Source: a bacterium OL-1 (lineage in GTDB: Bacteria > Actinomycetota > Coriobacteriia > Coriobacteriales > Atopobiaceae). Taken from it: a stretch of DNA of 64,000 nucleotides. The notes under the pieces were generated by a model. It had not been told where the DNA came from. It was given only the letters and a program-made list of their open reading frames with translations, and made no database searches. Numbering within the stretch: the stretch's first letter is position 1; every line of letters starts with the position of its first letter. The stretch lies in the NCBI GenBank assembly GCA_000752675.2, contig LM994624.1, positions 62,001 through 126,000 of the forward strand, in the 5' to 3' direction. Both the position numbers and the translations under genes were made by a program. Of the stretch, positions 56,225 through 64,000 are shown one piece after another.

Positions 56225-57205
56225 TTACATCGTGGTGCCGAACAGCCTTTCGCACAAATCTCGGCGCCGGGCGAGCATGTTCGCGTTCATGGGGTTGCGA
56301 CGAATACCAAGTTGTTGCTCGAGCTCAGCAGTAAATGCATTGAGCGCTTCCCCGTTCTTAAGAATGCCATTTGTAAGAGTCATTACCTTATAACCCATGG
56401 CTTCCAGAGTCGCACGACGACGCTCGCCTTTCGTCTTTTGGCTTGAATTGAGGTGGTTGTCGTCGCTGTCATATTCGCAGGCGACTCTAGCGTTCTTCCA
56501 ACAGAAGTCTGGCTTAATGGAACGCTGGCCTGCGAGGGGCCAGTACTCCTGAGGCACGAGTAATTTCCGATTCATCTCAAATCCGCCAAGGCCCGCACCG
56601 CCGCTTGGCCTTCCCAACTGGAAGTAGATTGCGATGTCGGTTTCGCGAGGAGAATTTGAATCGGGGACAGCAATTTGCAGTGCGTCGCTTGCTCCCGTTG
56701 CCCCGCGAACTCGGAGCGCACGGGCAGCCGATATGTATTCTCGACACTCAGCGTAGCTTACAAGTGGGTCAACATCCCAAACAACGCCCTCATCTGTCCA
56801 CGGAACCAAGCCGTATGTCCCCATAAGCTCACAGGCAACTTGCGCCAGAGATACCGTATCGAGGGTAAGGCCGAGCTGAGCAATCACCACAGGGGCTCGG
56901 CATATATAGATGCCATCCCCCGCTTCAATGAGCTGTTTGGACCCAAGAGGTGCTCGCCATTTATGAATGTGTACATTTGCAACGAAGCATCGACCAAAGG
57001 AACCACCAAATACAAGATCTAGGGGCTGATTTTCCTCGCACAGACATAGGTCGCGGGCGCGAGCGACTTGTCGTGTGATATCAAAAGCTCGCGACCCAAA
57101 AGCCGAAGCGATTTCATCCTCGCGCACGGTACCGCCCACGGAACGCGCTGACCGCCAGAAGCGAAGCGCCGAACTCGACCCCACACAGATTGCCTTGGTG
57201 TCCAT
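56225..57205 (-). CDS. DUF559-type (Vsr-like nuclease fold) protein
   Basis: 326 residues. The C-terminal part has PDFCWKNARVACEYDSDDNH, then KTKGERRRATLEAMGYKVMT, the Asp, Glu and Arg-rich pattern of DUF559/Vsr-type PD-(D/E)XK proteins. The N-terminal half is unlike known domains, though actinobacterial relatives often carry AbiEi-like regulator domains there. GGGGAGG lies five bases before the ATG. ATTAC-ATCAA-GTAAT (57261-57275) is a palindrome near its promoter. Lower GC than the neighbours and adjacency to element B suggest an accessory insertion. Function unknown; defence is possible. Confidence 0.7.
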   Translation of the reverse strand: MDTKAICVGSSSALRFWRSARSVGGTVREDEIASAFGSRAFDITRQVARARDLCLCEENQPLDLVFGGSFGRCFVANVHIHKWRAPLGSKQLIEAGDGIYICRAPVVIAQLGLTLDTVSLAQVACELMGTYGLVPWTDEGVVWDVDPLVSYAECREYISAARALRVRGATGASDALQIAVPDSNSPRETDIAIYFQLGRPSGGAGLGGFEMNRKLLVPQEYWPLAGQRSIKPDFCWKNARVACEYDSDDNHLNSSQKTKGERRRATLEAMGYKVMTLTNGILKNGEALNAFTAELEQQLGIRRNPMNANMLARRRDLCERLFGTTM

Positions 57206-57440
57206 GTTGCCCTCCCCTAGCGATGTTCCTTGGCATTCCCTTGGGAGGAATGTATCACTAATTACATCAAGTAATTTTTCTTATCCCCATCTCTCGTTAA
57301 GCAATATTTTGGAAAATACAAGGTAGATGCTACTGTGTGACAGCTATGTGTCAGAAAGTGGTATGTGCACAGTCAGTAAGATGCAAGTGCCATCCCCTAT
57401 GCTTGGACCATCGTAAAGCCAAGAGTAAGGAGGAATTACC
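57206..57440. other. AT-rich divergent promoter region
   Basis: 235 bases between the DUF559-type gene and the small gene. The palindrome ATTACATCAAGTAAT (57261-57275) lies 56 bases before the left gene and may be an operator. No RNA gene seen. Confidence 0.55.
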
Positions 57441-57713
57441 ATGGCGCTCTATTGGCCGGAAGCAAGGGTCGCGTTGGAAATAGTGGACGATCCCGCATCA
57501 AAGCCGTACGAAGGCCCGGATGACTGGACCGTACTGCACGTGACTTGCGCAGACATTTATGATGTCCATAGATTCCAGAAGATTGGACGAGAGCTCGGGG
57601 GGCTCCTCGGAGAAGATACTTCATTCATGGATGACCCGTTGTGGCAACGAAAGAACGCCGAGCTTCATGCCCAGCTCACGGGAGGAATTCCACCTTTCGG
57701 CGTCTATCGTTAA
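57441..57713 (+). CDS. Small protein resembling a single nuclease-fold core
   Basis: 90 residues; AAGGAGG precedes the ATG. The segment ALYWPEARVALEIVDDPAS then DDWTVLHVTCADIYD lines up with the C-terminus of the divergent neighbour (FCWKNARVACEYDSDDN then YKVMTLTNGILKN). It appears to be a stripped-down relative lacking the Arg-rich helix, perhaps a partner or remnant. No other family recognised. Confidence 0.65.
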   Translation: MALYWPEARVALEIVDDPASKPYEGPDDWTVLHVTCADIYDVHRFQKIGRELGGLLGEDTSFMDDPLWQRKNAELHAQLTGGIPPFGVYR

Positions 57714-57737
57714 CGAGTGACACACCCTCGCATGCAC

Positions 57738-57770
57738 ACAAAACAGCCGGCCAGCAAATTGCTGGCCGGC
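57738..57770 (-). terminator. Terminator between small gene and EF-G-like gene
   Basis: A perfect stem GCCGGCCAGC / GCTGGCCGGC (57746-57755 with 57761-57770) is followed on the minus strand by TGTTTTGTG. It probably serves the EF-G-like gene and may stop the converging small gene too. Confidence 0.85.
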
Positions 57771-57803
57771 ACTGAGTTCAAATATTGTAAGCGTACGAGC
57801 CTA

Positions 57804-59879
57804 CTACTTCTCCCCGGTGGCGCGCTTCTCGGCGTACTCGGCAGCAAGCTTTGCCTGGATGTCATGCGGCACCTGCTCGTAACCCGAGAGCTCCATCTCG
57901 AACTCGCCCGTACCACGCGAGAGCGAGCGCAGGCGCGTGGCGTAGTCCGTGACCTCGGCATACGGGATGGTTGCCTCGATGGTAGTCTCGCCCGCGGCAA
58001 CGCCTGTACCAGCGGACATACCCTCAACGCGACCGCGCGAAGCAGAAACGTCGCCCATCACGGAGCCAGCGTAGCTGTCTGGCACGGTGATGCGCAGGTG
58101 CGCCATAGGCTCGAGAAGCACCGGCTCGGCCTGGGCAACGGCCTTCTGGAAGCCAATACGTGCCGCCGTCTTGAACGCCATCTCGTTGGAGTCCACGGGG
58201 TGATACGAGCCATCGTACACGGCAACCTTGACGTCGATCATGGGGTATCCAGCCAGCACGCCTTCGCGCATGGTCTCCTGCACGCCCTTGTCGATGGCCG
58301 GGATAAAGCCGCGCGGAATGTGCCCGCCCACGACCTCGTCCACAAACTCGTAGCCGTTACCGGGGTTGGGCTCGATGCGCAGCCAGCAGTCACCATACTG
58401 GCCAGCGCCGCCGGTCTGCTTCTTGTGACGACCCTGGGCAGAAGCCACGCGTCGAATGGTCTCGCGATACGGAATCCGCAGAGCCACGGTGTGTGCCGTC
58501 ACGCCCGCGCGATCCTCGAGGCGATCAAGCAGCACGCTCACCTGTGCCTCACCAATGGCCGAGATAACCGTCTGACCGGTGTCCTCGTCGCGCTCAACCT
58601 TGAGCGTGGGGTCGGCATCGGCTGCTTTCTCGAGAAACGCGTACAGCTTGCCCTCGGTGCCGCGCTTATCGGGCTCGATTGCGATACGGTAGAGAGAGTT
58701 GGGGAAGCGGAACGCCGCAGCCTCGACCTTGCCGGTGACGGAAAGCGTGTCGCCTGTCATGGCCTCGAGCTTAGGCACCACCACGATGTCGCCGGCCGCC
58801 GCAGAAGGAACCTCTTCGGTCTCACGACCGCACATGAGATAGAGGTGCCCCAGGCGCTCGGTCTTGCGCGTGCGCGCGTTGGTGAGCTCGATGCCCTGCG
58901 TGAGGGTGCCAGCCAGCACCTTGAGGAAGGAGAGGCGTCCGTTCTGCGGGTCGTTGAGGCTCTTGAAGGCAAAGGCAACGGGGCGGTCGTCGTCCGGTGA
59001 GATGTCAAGCTGCTCGCCATTGACCAGCGGGATGCGACCAAAGTCCGCCATCGTGGGGAACCAGCCAACAATGGCGTCCATAAGCGAGAAGAGGCCCTCC
59101 TCGCGCACGCAGGAGCCAGCAAAGACGGGGACGAACACGCGCTCGGCCATGGCCTTGCCGAGAAGTCCTTCGAGCTCGGCCTGGGTGATCTCGCCGCCCT
59201 CGAGGTAGCGCATCATGAGCTCGTCGTCGGCCTCGACCACGAGCTCGGTGAGGTTGGCGCGCGCCTCGTCAGCGGTGTCCTTGTACTCGGCCGGAACGTT
59301 GGTCACCACGGGCTTGCCGCCCTCGAGGTGGCGCGCCTTCATGTGGACCACGTCGATGACGCCGCCAAACGCGTCACCGGTGCCCATGGGAATGGTGACG
59401 GCGCCCAGATTGTTGCCGTAGTGCTCGCGCAGCCCCTCGAGCGTCACGTCGTAGTCTGCGTCCGGCCTATCGCAGCGGTTCACAAAGATGGCGCGCGCGA
59501 GCGAGAGGTTCTCGGCGGCGTACCACAGGCGCGTGGTCACGGTGCCAAGGCCGCCTGCCGCGTCAACCACGAAGAGCGCCGTCTCGCACGCGCTCATGGC
59601 TGCATAGGCATCGCCGACAAAGTCCGGATAGCAGGGCGCGTCAAGCACGTTGATGCGAGTGTCCCCCCAGACGACGGGGGCAATGGTGGTGGAGATCGAG
59701 AAGCCGCGCTCGCCCTCCTCCGCGTCGTAATCAAGCGTGGGCTTGGTGCCGGCGTGACCGCCCAGACGGGTCGTCTTGCCCGTCAGGTGCAGCATGGCCT
59801 CGGCCAGCATGGTCTTGCCCACGCCGCCTTGGCCCACAAGGACCACGTTCTTGACCTTCTCAGTGCCCTTTGTAGCCAT
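57804..59879 (-). CDS. EF-G-like translational GTPase
   Basis: 691 residues. Five-domain EF-G layout, but the GTPase motifs are altered: P-loop GQGGVGKT in place of GHIDAGKT, G3 DAPCYPDF in place of DTPGH and G4 NRCD in place of NKxD. Domain II (LSFLKVLAGTLTQGIELTNA), III/IV (VVGGHIPRGFIPAIDKGVQE) and V are present. These changes are typical of the actinobacterial EF-G paralogue (EF-G2-like); its role is unclear and it is not the main elongation factor. ATG 59879 follows GGAGG. Confidence 0.9.
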   Translation of the reverse strand: MATKGTEKVKNVVLVGQGGVGKTMLAEAMLHLTGKTTRLGGHAGTKPTLDYDAEEGERGFSISTTIAPVVWGDTRINVLDAPCYPDFVGDAYAAMSACETALFVVDAAGGLGTVTTRLWYAAENLSLARAIFVNRCDRPDADYDVTLEGLREHYGNNLGAVTIPMGTGDAFGGVIDVVHMKARHLEGGKPVVTNVPAEYKDTADEARANLTELVVEADDELMMRYLEGGEITQAELEGLLGKAMAERVFVPVFAGSCVREEGLFSLMDAIVGWFPTMADFGRIPLVNGEQLDISPDDDRPVAFAFKSLNDPQNGRLSFLKVLAGTLTQGIELTNARTRKTERLGHLYLMCGRETEEVPSAAAGDIVVVPKLEAMTGDTLSVTGKVEAAAFRFPNSLYRIAIEPDKRGTEGKLYAFLEKAADADPTLKVERDEDTGQTVISAIGEAQVSVLLDRLEDRAGVTAHTVALRIPYRETIRRVASAQGRHKKQTGGAGQYGDCWLRIEPNPGNGYEFVDEVVGGHIPRGFIPAIDKGVQETMREGVLAGYPMIDVKVAVYDGSYHPVDSNEMAFKTAARIGFQKAVAQAEPVLLEPMAHLRITVPDSYAGSVMGDVSASRGRVEGMSAGTGVAAGETTIEATIPYAEVTDYATRLRSLSRGTGEFEMELSGYEQVPHDIQAKLAAEYAEKRATGEK

Positions 59880-60107
59880 GGTTCCTCCTCGAGCCGCATG
59901 CCAGGGCGGCATCGCCGAGGAGAAGCGCAACGGCGAAGCCACCGTGCCTTTGTCACTGCGCGGCATCTGCCGCGCGTTGGATTCACCTTACCCGCGCGAG
60001 CTGCGACGGATTCGCACGCATCGGGCAGCGTGGGCGCATGCGCCGCAGGCGCGATGCCGCAGGCGAGAAGAACCGCGCCTGCGCGGCCCCAGCCGCCGCG
60101 CCGCAGC

Positions 60108-60139
60108 AAAAAAGAAGCCCCGGGCACGAAGCCCGGGGC
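60108..60139 (-). terminator. Terminator of the radical SAM gene
   Basis: Stem GCCCCGGGC / GCCCGGGGC (60117-60125 with 60131-60139), then TTCTTTTTT on the minus strand. Confidence 0.92.
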
Positions 60140-60176
60140 CAGCGATCACAATGCGCGAGAAGCAAACCAGCCGCAG

Positions 60177-61649
60177 CTAGTCCTGCTTGACGGCCTCCTC
60201 GACCTTGGCGTCCTCCTCGGCGATGAGCTTTGCCTTGAGGGAAATCTTCTCGTTGGACATCTTGTCTGCATAGATCTTCTTGCCGGTGGGGTGCTCCTCA
60301 AGCCACAGGCGCTCGGCCTCGGGCGCCCACTTCTCGGCGTAGGGCGTGGTGCGCGCGCAAAGGTGGTCGACGTCCTCCGGCGAGATGTACTCCGTGGACT
60401 TGGCGTCTGCCGCGTGCACGATCTTGGGCAGCATCTCGGGGTTCTCGAGCATGGGGCAAGGACGCAGCATGTTGTCGTTCCAGGGGTAGTTCTCGCGATA
60501 GGCCTGGAAGACGGGCTGACGCAGGCAGTCAAGAAGGTCCTGATCCTTGATGTTGGCATTGGAGTAGTGGATGAAGACGCACGGCTCAACGTCGCCCTTG
60601 GCGTTAATGTGGCAGAACACGCGGCCGCCGGCGATGCAGCCGCCAACATACTCGCCGTCGTTCTGGAAGTCCATCGCAAAGATGGGCTTGCCGCCGGTGA
60701 TGCCGCGCACCTCGCGGATGCGGTGCAGCATGTACTCACGCTGCTCGACGGTGGGCATGAGGTCGGCGTTGGCGCCCTCGCCCACGGGCATATAGTGGAA
60801 GTACCAGGCCCAACGGGCACCCTTGCTGATGATGAGGTCGAGGTACTCGTCGGACGTGACGGTCTCGGTGTTGGCGCGGGTGTAGGCCGTGGAGGTACCA
60901 AAGAGCAAGCCGTTCTTGTGGAGGAGGTCCATGGCGCGCATGACCTCGTCATAGGAGCCGTCGCCGCGGCGCGCGTCGTTGGTGTCCTCGTAGCCCTCGA
61001 GCGAGATGGAGAACACGATGTTGCCCAGACGCTTGACCTCGTCGCAGAACGGCTGGTCGATGAGGGACGCGTTGGTGAAGATGTTGAAGAGGCAGTCGTT
61101 GTGCTCCTCGGCAAGGCGCAGGACGTCCTTCTTGCGCACCAAGGGCTCGCCGCCGGTCATCATGTAGAGGTGGCAGCCAAGCTCGGAGCCCTGCGTGACG
61201 ATCTTGTCGCACTCCTCGTACGTGAGGTTCTGCCACTTCTCGTAGTCAGCAGACCAGCAGCCAATGCAGTGCTTGTTGCACGCGCTGGTGGGGTCAAAGA
61301 TGATGATCCAGGGCACGTTGCACTGGTACTTGTCGGCGTTGGCCGTGGTGTTGCGCAGGCCGCGGAAGGCGGACTCGTAGCCGCCGTTGAGCACGACGGT
61401 CTTGAGCACGTGCGGGTCGGTCTCGTCGATGACGCTCCAGAGGAACTGCTCCCACTTGGAGCCGGGATAGAGGCCAGCCTTCAGGCCGCGCGTGACGCCA
61501 GGAGCGGTGTCCTTGAGCAGGTTGCCTGCCATGTTGATGAGCTTGTCGAGGTTCTTCTCGCGATCATCACCAGAGGCGGCCTTGATGATCTGGTCGAGCG
61601 CGACGCTGAACGCCTTGCGCTCTGCCGCGTGAGCAATCTTTGACTGCAT
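60177..61649 (-). CDS. Radical SAM protein with SPASM-like C-terminus
   Basis: 490 residues. The radical SAM cluster is CNKHCIGC (CX3CX2C) in DPTSACNKHCIGCWSADYEK, with MTGGEP as the SAM-binding GGE motif. The C-terminal cysteines (GGCIAGGRVFCHINAKGDVE, then PCVFIHYS and LRPCPML) suggest an auxiliary FeS cluster as in SPASM enzymes. Such proteins modify peptides or enzymes in anaerobes; no substrate peptide gene is evident. AAGGGAG lies six bases before ATG 61649. Confidence 0.87.
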   Translation of the reverse strand: MQSKIAHAAERKAFSVALDQIIKAASGDDREKNLDKLINMAGNLLKDTAPGVTRGLKAGLYPGSKWEQFLWSVIDETDPHVLKTVVLNGGYESAFRGLRNTTANADKYQCNVPWIIIFDPTSACNKHCIGCWSADYEKWQNLTYEECDKIVTQGSELGCHLYMMTGGEPLVRKKDVLRLAEEHNDCLFNIFTNASLIDQPFCDEVKRLGNIVFSISLEGYEDTNDARRGDGSYDEVMRAMDLLHKNGLLFGTSTAYTRANTETVTSDEYLDLIISKGARWAWYFHYMPVGEGANADLMPTVEQREYMLHRIREVRGITGGKPIFAMDFQNDGEYVGGCIAGGRVFCHINAKGDVEPCVFIHYSNANIKDQDLLDCLRQPVFQAYRENYPWNDNMLRPCPMLENPEMLPKIVHAADAKSTEYISPEDVDHLCARTTPYAEKWAPEAERLWLEEHPTGKKIYADKMSNEKISLKAKLIAEEDAKVEEAVKQD

Positions 61650-61864
61650 TACGTGCTCCCTTACTAATGCGCTTCCCTGTACGCAGATTTTTGACCTGCG
61701 TTTAAATCTGAGAGAACTATACGCCCGCCAAGTCAAACATACAAGGAAATATTGGCCCCTGCGCTGGGACTACGTAGTTGGCAAGGCGCGGGCACCCAAC
61801 GCGTTTGGTGCGTGTATGCTGAGAGTCACGCCTTGCACCAACTGCCCTCGTTGACTGGAGACCC

Positions 61865-63046
61865 ATGGGATATCGCACCTACACCTGCCCCATCGCAAAG
61901 TCCTGCGGTGGCTGCGAGTGGCTCGCGGTACCCTACCCCATCCAGCTTGAGCGCAAGCAGGCGTTGGTCGAGGAGGTCCTGGGCCAAGCCGCGCGCCGGG
62001 ATCACGGCACGCTCGAGAAGATCTGCGGCATGGATGAGCCACGCAGCTACCGGCACAAGGCGGCCACGCCGTTTGCGCCGGGCTCGCGCGGGCGCATGCG
62101 CTGTGGCTTCTATGCCGCCGGCTCGCATCGCATTGTGCCCTGCTCGTCGTGCCTGGTAGAAGCCCCTGGTGCGCGAGACGTGCTCAACGCCGTGGCGCGC
62201 GCGGCCGAGCGCTGCGGCATCCCCGCCTACCAGGAGGACCGCGGGAGCGGCGTGCTGCGCCATGCCGTGGTGCGCATGGGCTACGCCACTAAGGAGTGCC
62301 TGCTCACAGTGGTTACCAATGGCCCAAGGCTTCCGCGTGCCGAGAAGTTCGTGAACGACATACGTCGCAACCAACCGCAGGTCACAAGCATTGTCCAGAA
62401 CATCAACGAGCGCCGGACCAACGCGATTCTCGGCCGGCAGTGCATCACGCTGTACGGTCCAGGCGTCATGCACGACCGGCTGCTGGGCTGCTCGTTTGAG
62501 ATTGGGCCCACGAGCTTCTACCAGACAAACCCCGCGCAGACCGAGGTGCTGTACCGGCTTGCCATTGCCGGGGCGGGCATTGTGCCCGGGATGCGGCTGC
62601 TCGACGCGTACTGCGGCACGGGAACCATTGGCGTCTGCGCTGCGCACGAGTGCCCGGACGTGGAGGTTGTGGGCGTGGAGCAGGTTGGCGGCGCGGTGGC
62701 GGCGGCGCGACGTAACGGCATAGCCAACGGGCTGGACAAGCGCTGCCGTTTTGTTCGGGCAGACGCCACGGAGTACCTGGTAGCGGCAGCGCGCAACGGG
62801 CGCGCCGAACGCTTTGACACGCTCATCATGGATCCTCCGCGCGCTGGCTCGACGCCGGAGTTCCTCTCGGCGGTATGCGCGCTTGGGCCCGAGCGCGTTT
62901 CGTACGTCTCGTGCAACGTGCTCACGCAGGCGCGCGACATCGAGCTGCTGCGCGAGGGCGGCTACCGGCTTGAGCGCGTGCAGCCGGTGGACATGTTCCC
63001 GCACACCAAGCACGTGGAGTGCGTCGCGACGCTCGTGCGAAGATGA
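61865..63046 (+). CDS. RlmD/TrmA-family RNA uracil-5-methyltransferase
   Basis: 393 residues. The N-terminal FeS cysteines are in CPIAKSCGGCEW and CSSC. The SAM domain has LLDAYCGTGTIGV, and DPPRAG with catalytic Cys in SYVSCNVLTQARDIELL. Members methylate U in 23S rRNA (U747, U1939) or tRNA U54; the cysteine cluster favours RlmC/RlmD type. There is no TRAM domain at the N-terminus, which makes the exact target uncertain. CTGGAG precedes the ATG. Confidence 0.9.
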   Translation: MGYRTYTCPIAKSCGGCEWLAVPYPIQLERKQALVEEVLGQAARRDHGTLEKICGMDEPRSYRHKAATPFAPGSRGRMRCGFYAAGSHRIVPCSSCLVEAPGARDVLNAVARAAERCGIPAYQEDRGSGVLRHAVVRMGYATKECLLTVVTNGPRLPRAEKFVNDIRRNQPQVTSIVQNINERRTNAILGRQCITLYGPGVMHDRLLGCSFEIGPTSFYQTNPAQTEVLYRLAIAGAGIVPGMRLLDAYCGTGTIGVCAAHECPDVEVVGVEQVGGAVAAARRNGIANGLDKRCRFVRADATEYLVAAARNGRAERFDTLIMDPPRAGSTPEFLSAVCALGPERVSYVSCNVLTQARDIELLREGGYRLERVQPVDMFPHTKHVECVATLVRR

Positions 63047-63072
63047 GACAAAGGGGCTGTCCCTTTGTCTCA
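63044..63072. repeat. Palindrome overlapping the methyltransferase stop codon
   Basis: TGAGACAAAGGG (63044-63055) pairs with CCCTTTGTCTCA (63061-63072) across GCTGT, a perfect 12-bp stem beginning at the TGA. No T-tract. Related to the GGACTGTCCCCC motif at 40903. Confidence 0.85.
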
Positions 63073-63097
63073 AGAACAGTTGGCGCCACACAGCGCA

Positions 63098-63128
63098 GCG
63101 CCCGCCCCTGGGGTCAGGGGGCGGGCGC
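63098..63128. terminator. GC hairpin between converging genes
   Basis: GCGCCCGCCCCT pairs with AGGGGGCGGGCGC (one bulged G). There is no T-run on either side, so it is a weak or factor-dependent terminator for the pilin-like gene. Confidence 0.6.
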
Positions 63129-63164
63129 CGTGTAACGCCGTATTACTGTGTGCCGGGCGCGTCG

Positions 63165-64000
63165 CTACTTGCTGCGGCGACCCCTCCTCCTCACCATTAC
63201 GGCAGCTGCGAGCACTGCCGCTGCGGCAACCGCAAGACCAACGGGCAGGGCGGTCTGCGTGGCGTCACCGGTGTTGGGGATGGCCGGCTTCTTGGGCTCC
63301 TCCTTTGCCGGCTCGGGATCCTTCGCAGGCTCGGGCTCAGGCTCGGGCGCCGGGGTCGGTTCCGGCTCAGGCTCGGGCTCCGGCGCGGGCGCGGTGTAGA
63401 CGTTCTCGAAGGTCACTGCGTCGGCAGCGGTTCCGTCGGAGGTGGAGATGGACGTGCTTGTCCCCAGGACGCCAGCGCCGTCATCGGTCACCGTGTAGGT
63501 CACGTTGTAGACGGTGTTGTCGTACGTCCAGCCCTCGGCGTTGCCTGCGACCTCGTACGCCTTGTAGGAGTACGTGCCGGCCTGATCAAAGGTGACCGAA
63601 CCCAGCGAGACCGCGCCATCGCCGTTGATGATGCCCGTGGTCACGCCGTTCTCGCCGGCGCTATCGGGCAGGATCGAGCCGTTCAGCGCCTCCAGCGCAA
63701 AGGTGAACGTAGGGTACGCGTCGGGCTTGTCACCCGAGACGATCTTGGTGACGGTGGGCAGCGCGGTGGTCACCGCAGCGGCCTTGTAGGTGTTGGTAAA
63801 GGTGGGCGCGGTGGCCGAGCCGTCGTCGTAGACCGGATCGGAGACGCTCAGCGTGCCATCGCCGTTGTCGGTCACCGTGACAGAGGCGGTGTGCTTGGTC
63901 TGGTCGTAGGTGACGCCCGCCTTGCCATTTGCGACCTCGGAGATGGTGTACGTGAAGGTCTTGGAGGTCTCGCCAGCAAGATCGCCCAGGTGGTACGTGA
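63165..64000 (-). CDS. Wall-anchored FctA/Spy0128-like pilin-domain protein (N-terminus beyond window)
   Basis: Incomplete at the right edge; 277 codons visible. At least two repeats of the pilin isopeptide domain are seen, with TYSYKAYEVAGNAEGWTYDN and FTYTISEVANGKAGVTYDQT, each E-V-x-x-x-x-G-x-T-Y-D; these Glu residues usually take part in isopeptide bonds. A Pro/Glu-rich wall-spanning stretch (PEPEPEPTPAPEPEPEPAKD) leads to IPNTGD, a hydrophobic helix and RRRGRRSK. It is likely an adhesin or pilus-like surface protein. A sortase gene is not in the window. Confidence 0.88.
   Translation of the reverse strand, partial: TYHLGDLAGETSKTFTYTISEVANGKAGVTYDQTKHTASVTVTDNGDGTLSVSDPVYDDGSATAPTFTNTYKAAAVTTALPTVTKIVSGDKPDAYPTFTFALEALNGSILPDSAGENGVTTGIINGDGAVSLGSVTFDQAGTYSYKAYEVAGNAEGWTYDNTVYNVTYTVTDDGAGVLGTSTSISTSDGTAADAVTFENVYTAPAPEPEPEPEPTPAPEPEPEPAKDPEPAKEEPKKPAIPNTGDATQTALPVGLAVAAAAVLAAAVMVRRRGRRSK

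Overview
This is high-GC actinobacterial DNA, most likely from a gut or oral Coriobacteriia of the Olsenella/Atopobiaceae type. The evidence is the dnaK-grpE-dnaJ-hspR operon with an HspR-type rather than CIRCE-type control signal, surface proteins ending in xPN(T/A)GD anchors, large secreted host-glycan hydrolases, and an Nramp-related transporter of the kind described in Eggerthella. The species assignment is inference.

Layout. 1-6445: end of a PASTA-domain surface protein gene, clpB, then an SPFH / ribbon-helix-helix / CPBP-protease gene set. 6446-7911: an AAA_14 ATPase gene behind a striking array of operator half-sites. 8020-24489: three giant secreted, wall-anchored glycosidases (GH84, GH20, GH2) read in the same direction, which together could strip galactose, N-acetylglucosamine or lacto-N-biose units from mucin or milk glycans. 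24739-29082: dnaK-grpE-dnaJ-hspR heat-shock operon. 29811-35410: a domain-permuted GH3 enzyme with a small membrane partner, divergent from a LytTR response regulator and sensor kinase pair. 35803-40709: a YfcE-like phosphodiesterase, two small surface genes, and a metA / HTH / Ser-Thr kinase operon with a second HTH paralogue beside it. 40982-44502: DEAD-box helicase, RlmI-like methyltransferase, tadA and tRNA-Ser(UGA). 44589-48681: lemA and a magnesium locus (leader peptide, MgtE-like transporter, Nramp-related transporter). 48856-55845: mtnA, a PRC-barrel protein, YtxH-like protein, orphan cyanophycin-synthetase N-domain, CorC/HlyC protein and a membrane nuclease/phosphatase-fold protein. 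55846-57716: small accessory patch with inverted repeat pairs, a DUF559-type nuclease-fold protein and a miniature relative. 57804-64000: EF-G-like GTPase, radical SAM/SPASM protein, RlmD/TrmA-type methyltransferase and the end of an FctA/Spy0128-like pilin-domain surface protein gene.

How the parts relate. clpB and the dnaK operon share a 7-7-7 inverted repeat touching a near-identical -10 region, so they probably form one HspR regulon. The glycosidases and the pilin-like protein use the same family of anchor signals, so one sortase may serve them. The mgtE/Nramp pair has a proline-containing leader peptide and a long-range pairing next to the mgtE ribosome site, suggesting Mg2+-responsive translation. 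Two intergenic elements (about 35453-35686 and 55921-56166) share an unusual design, paired 40-bp-spaced repeats facing each other across an AT-rich core, that no gene in the window explains.
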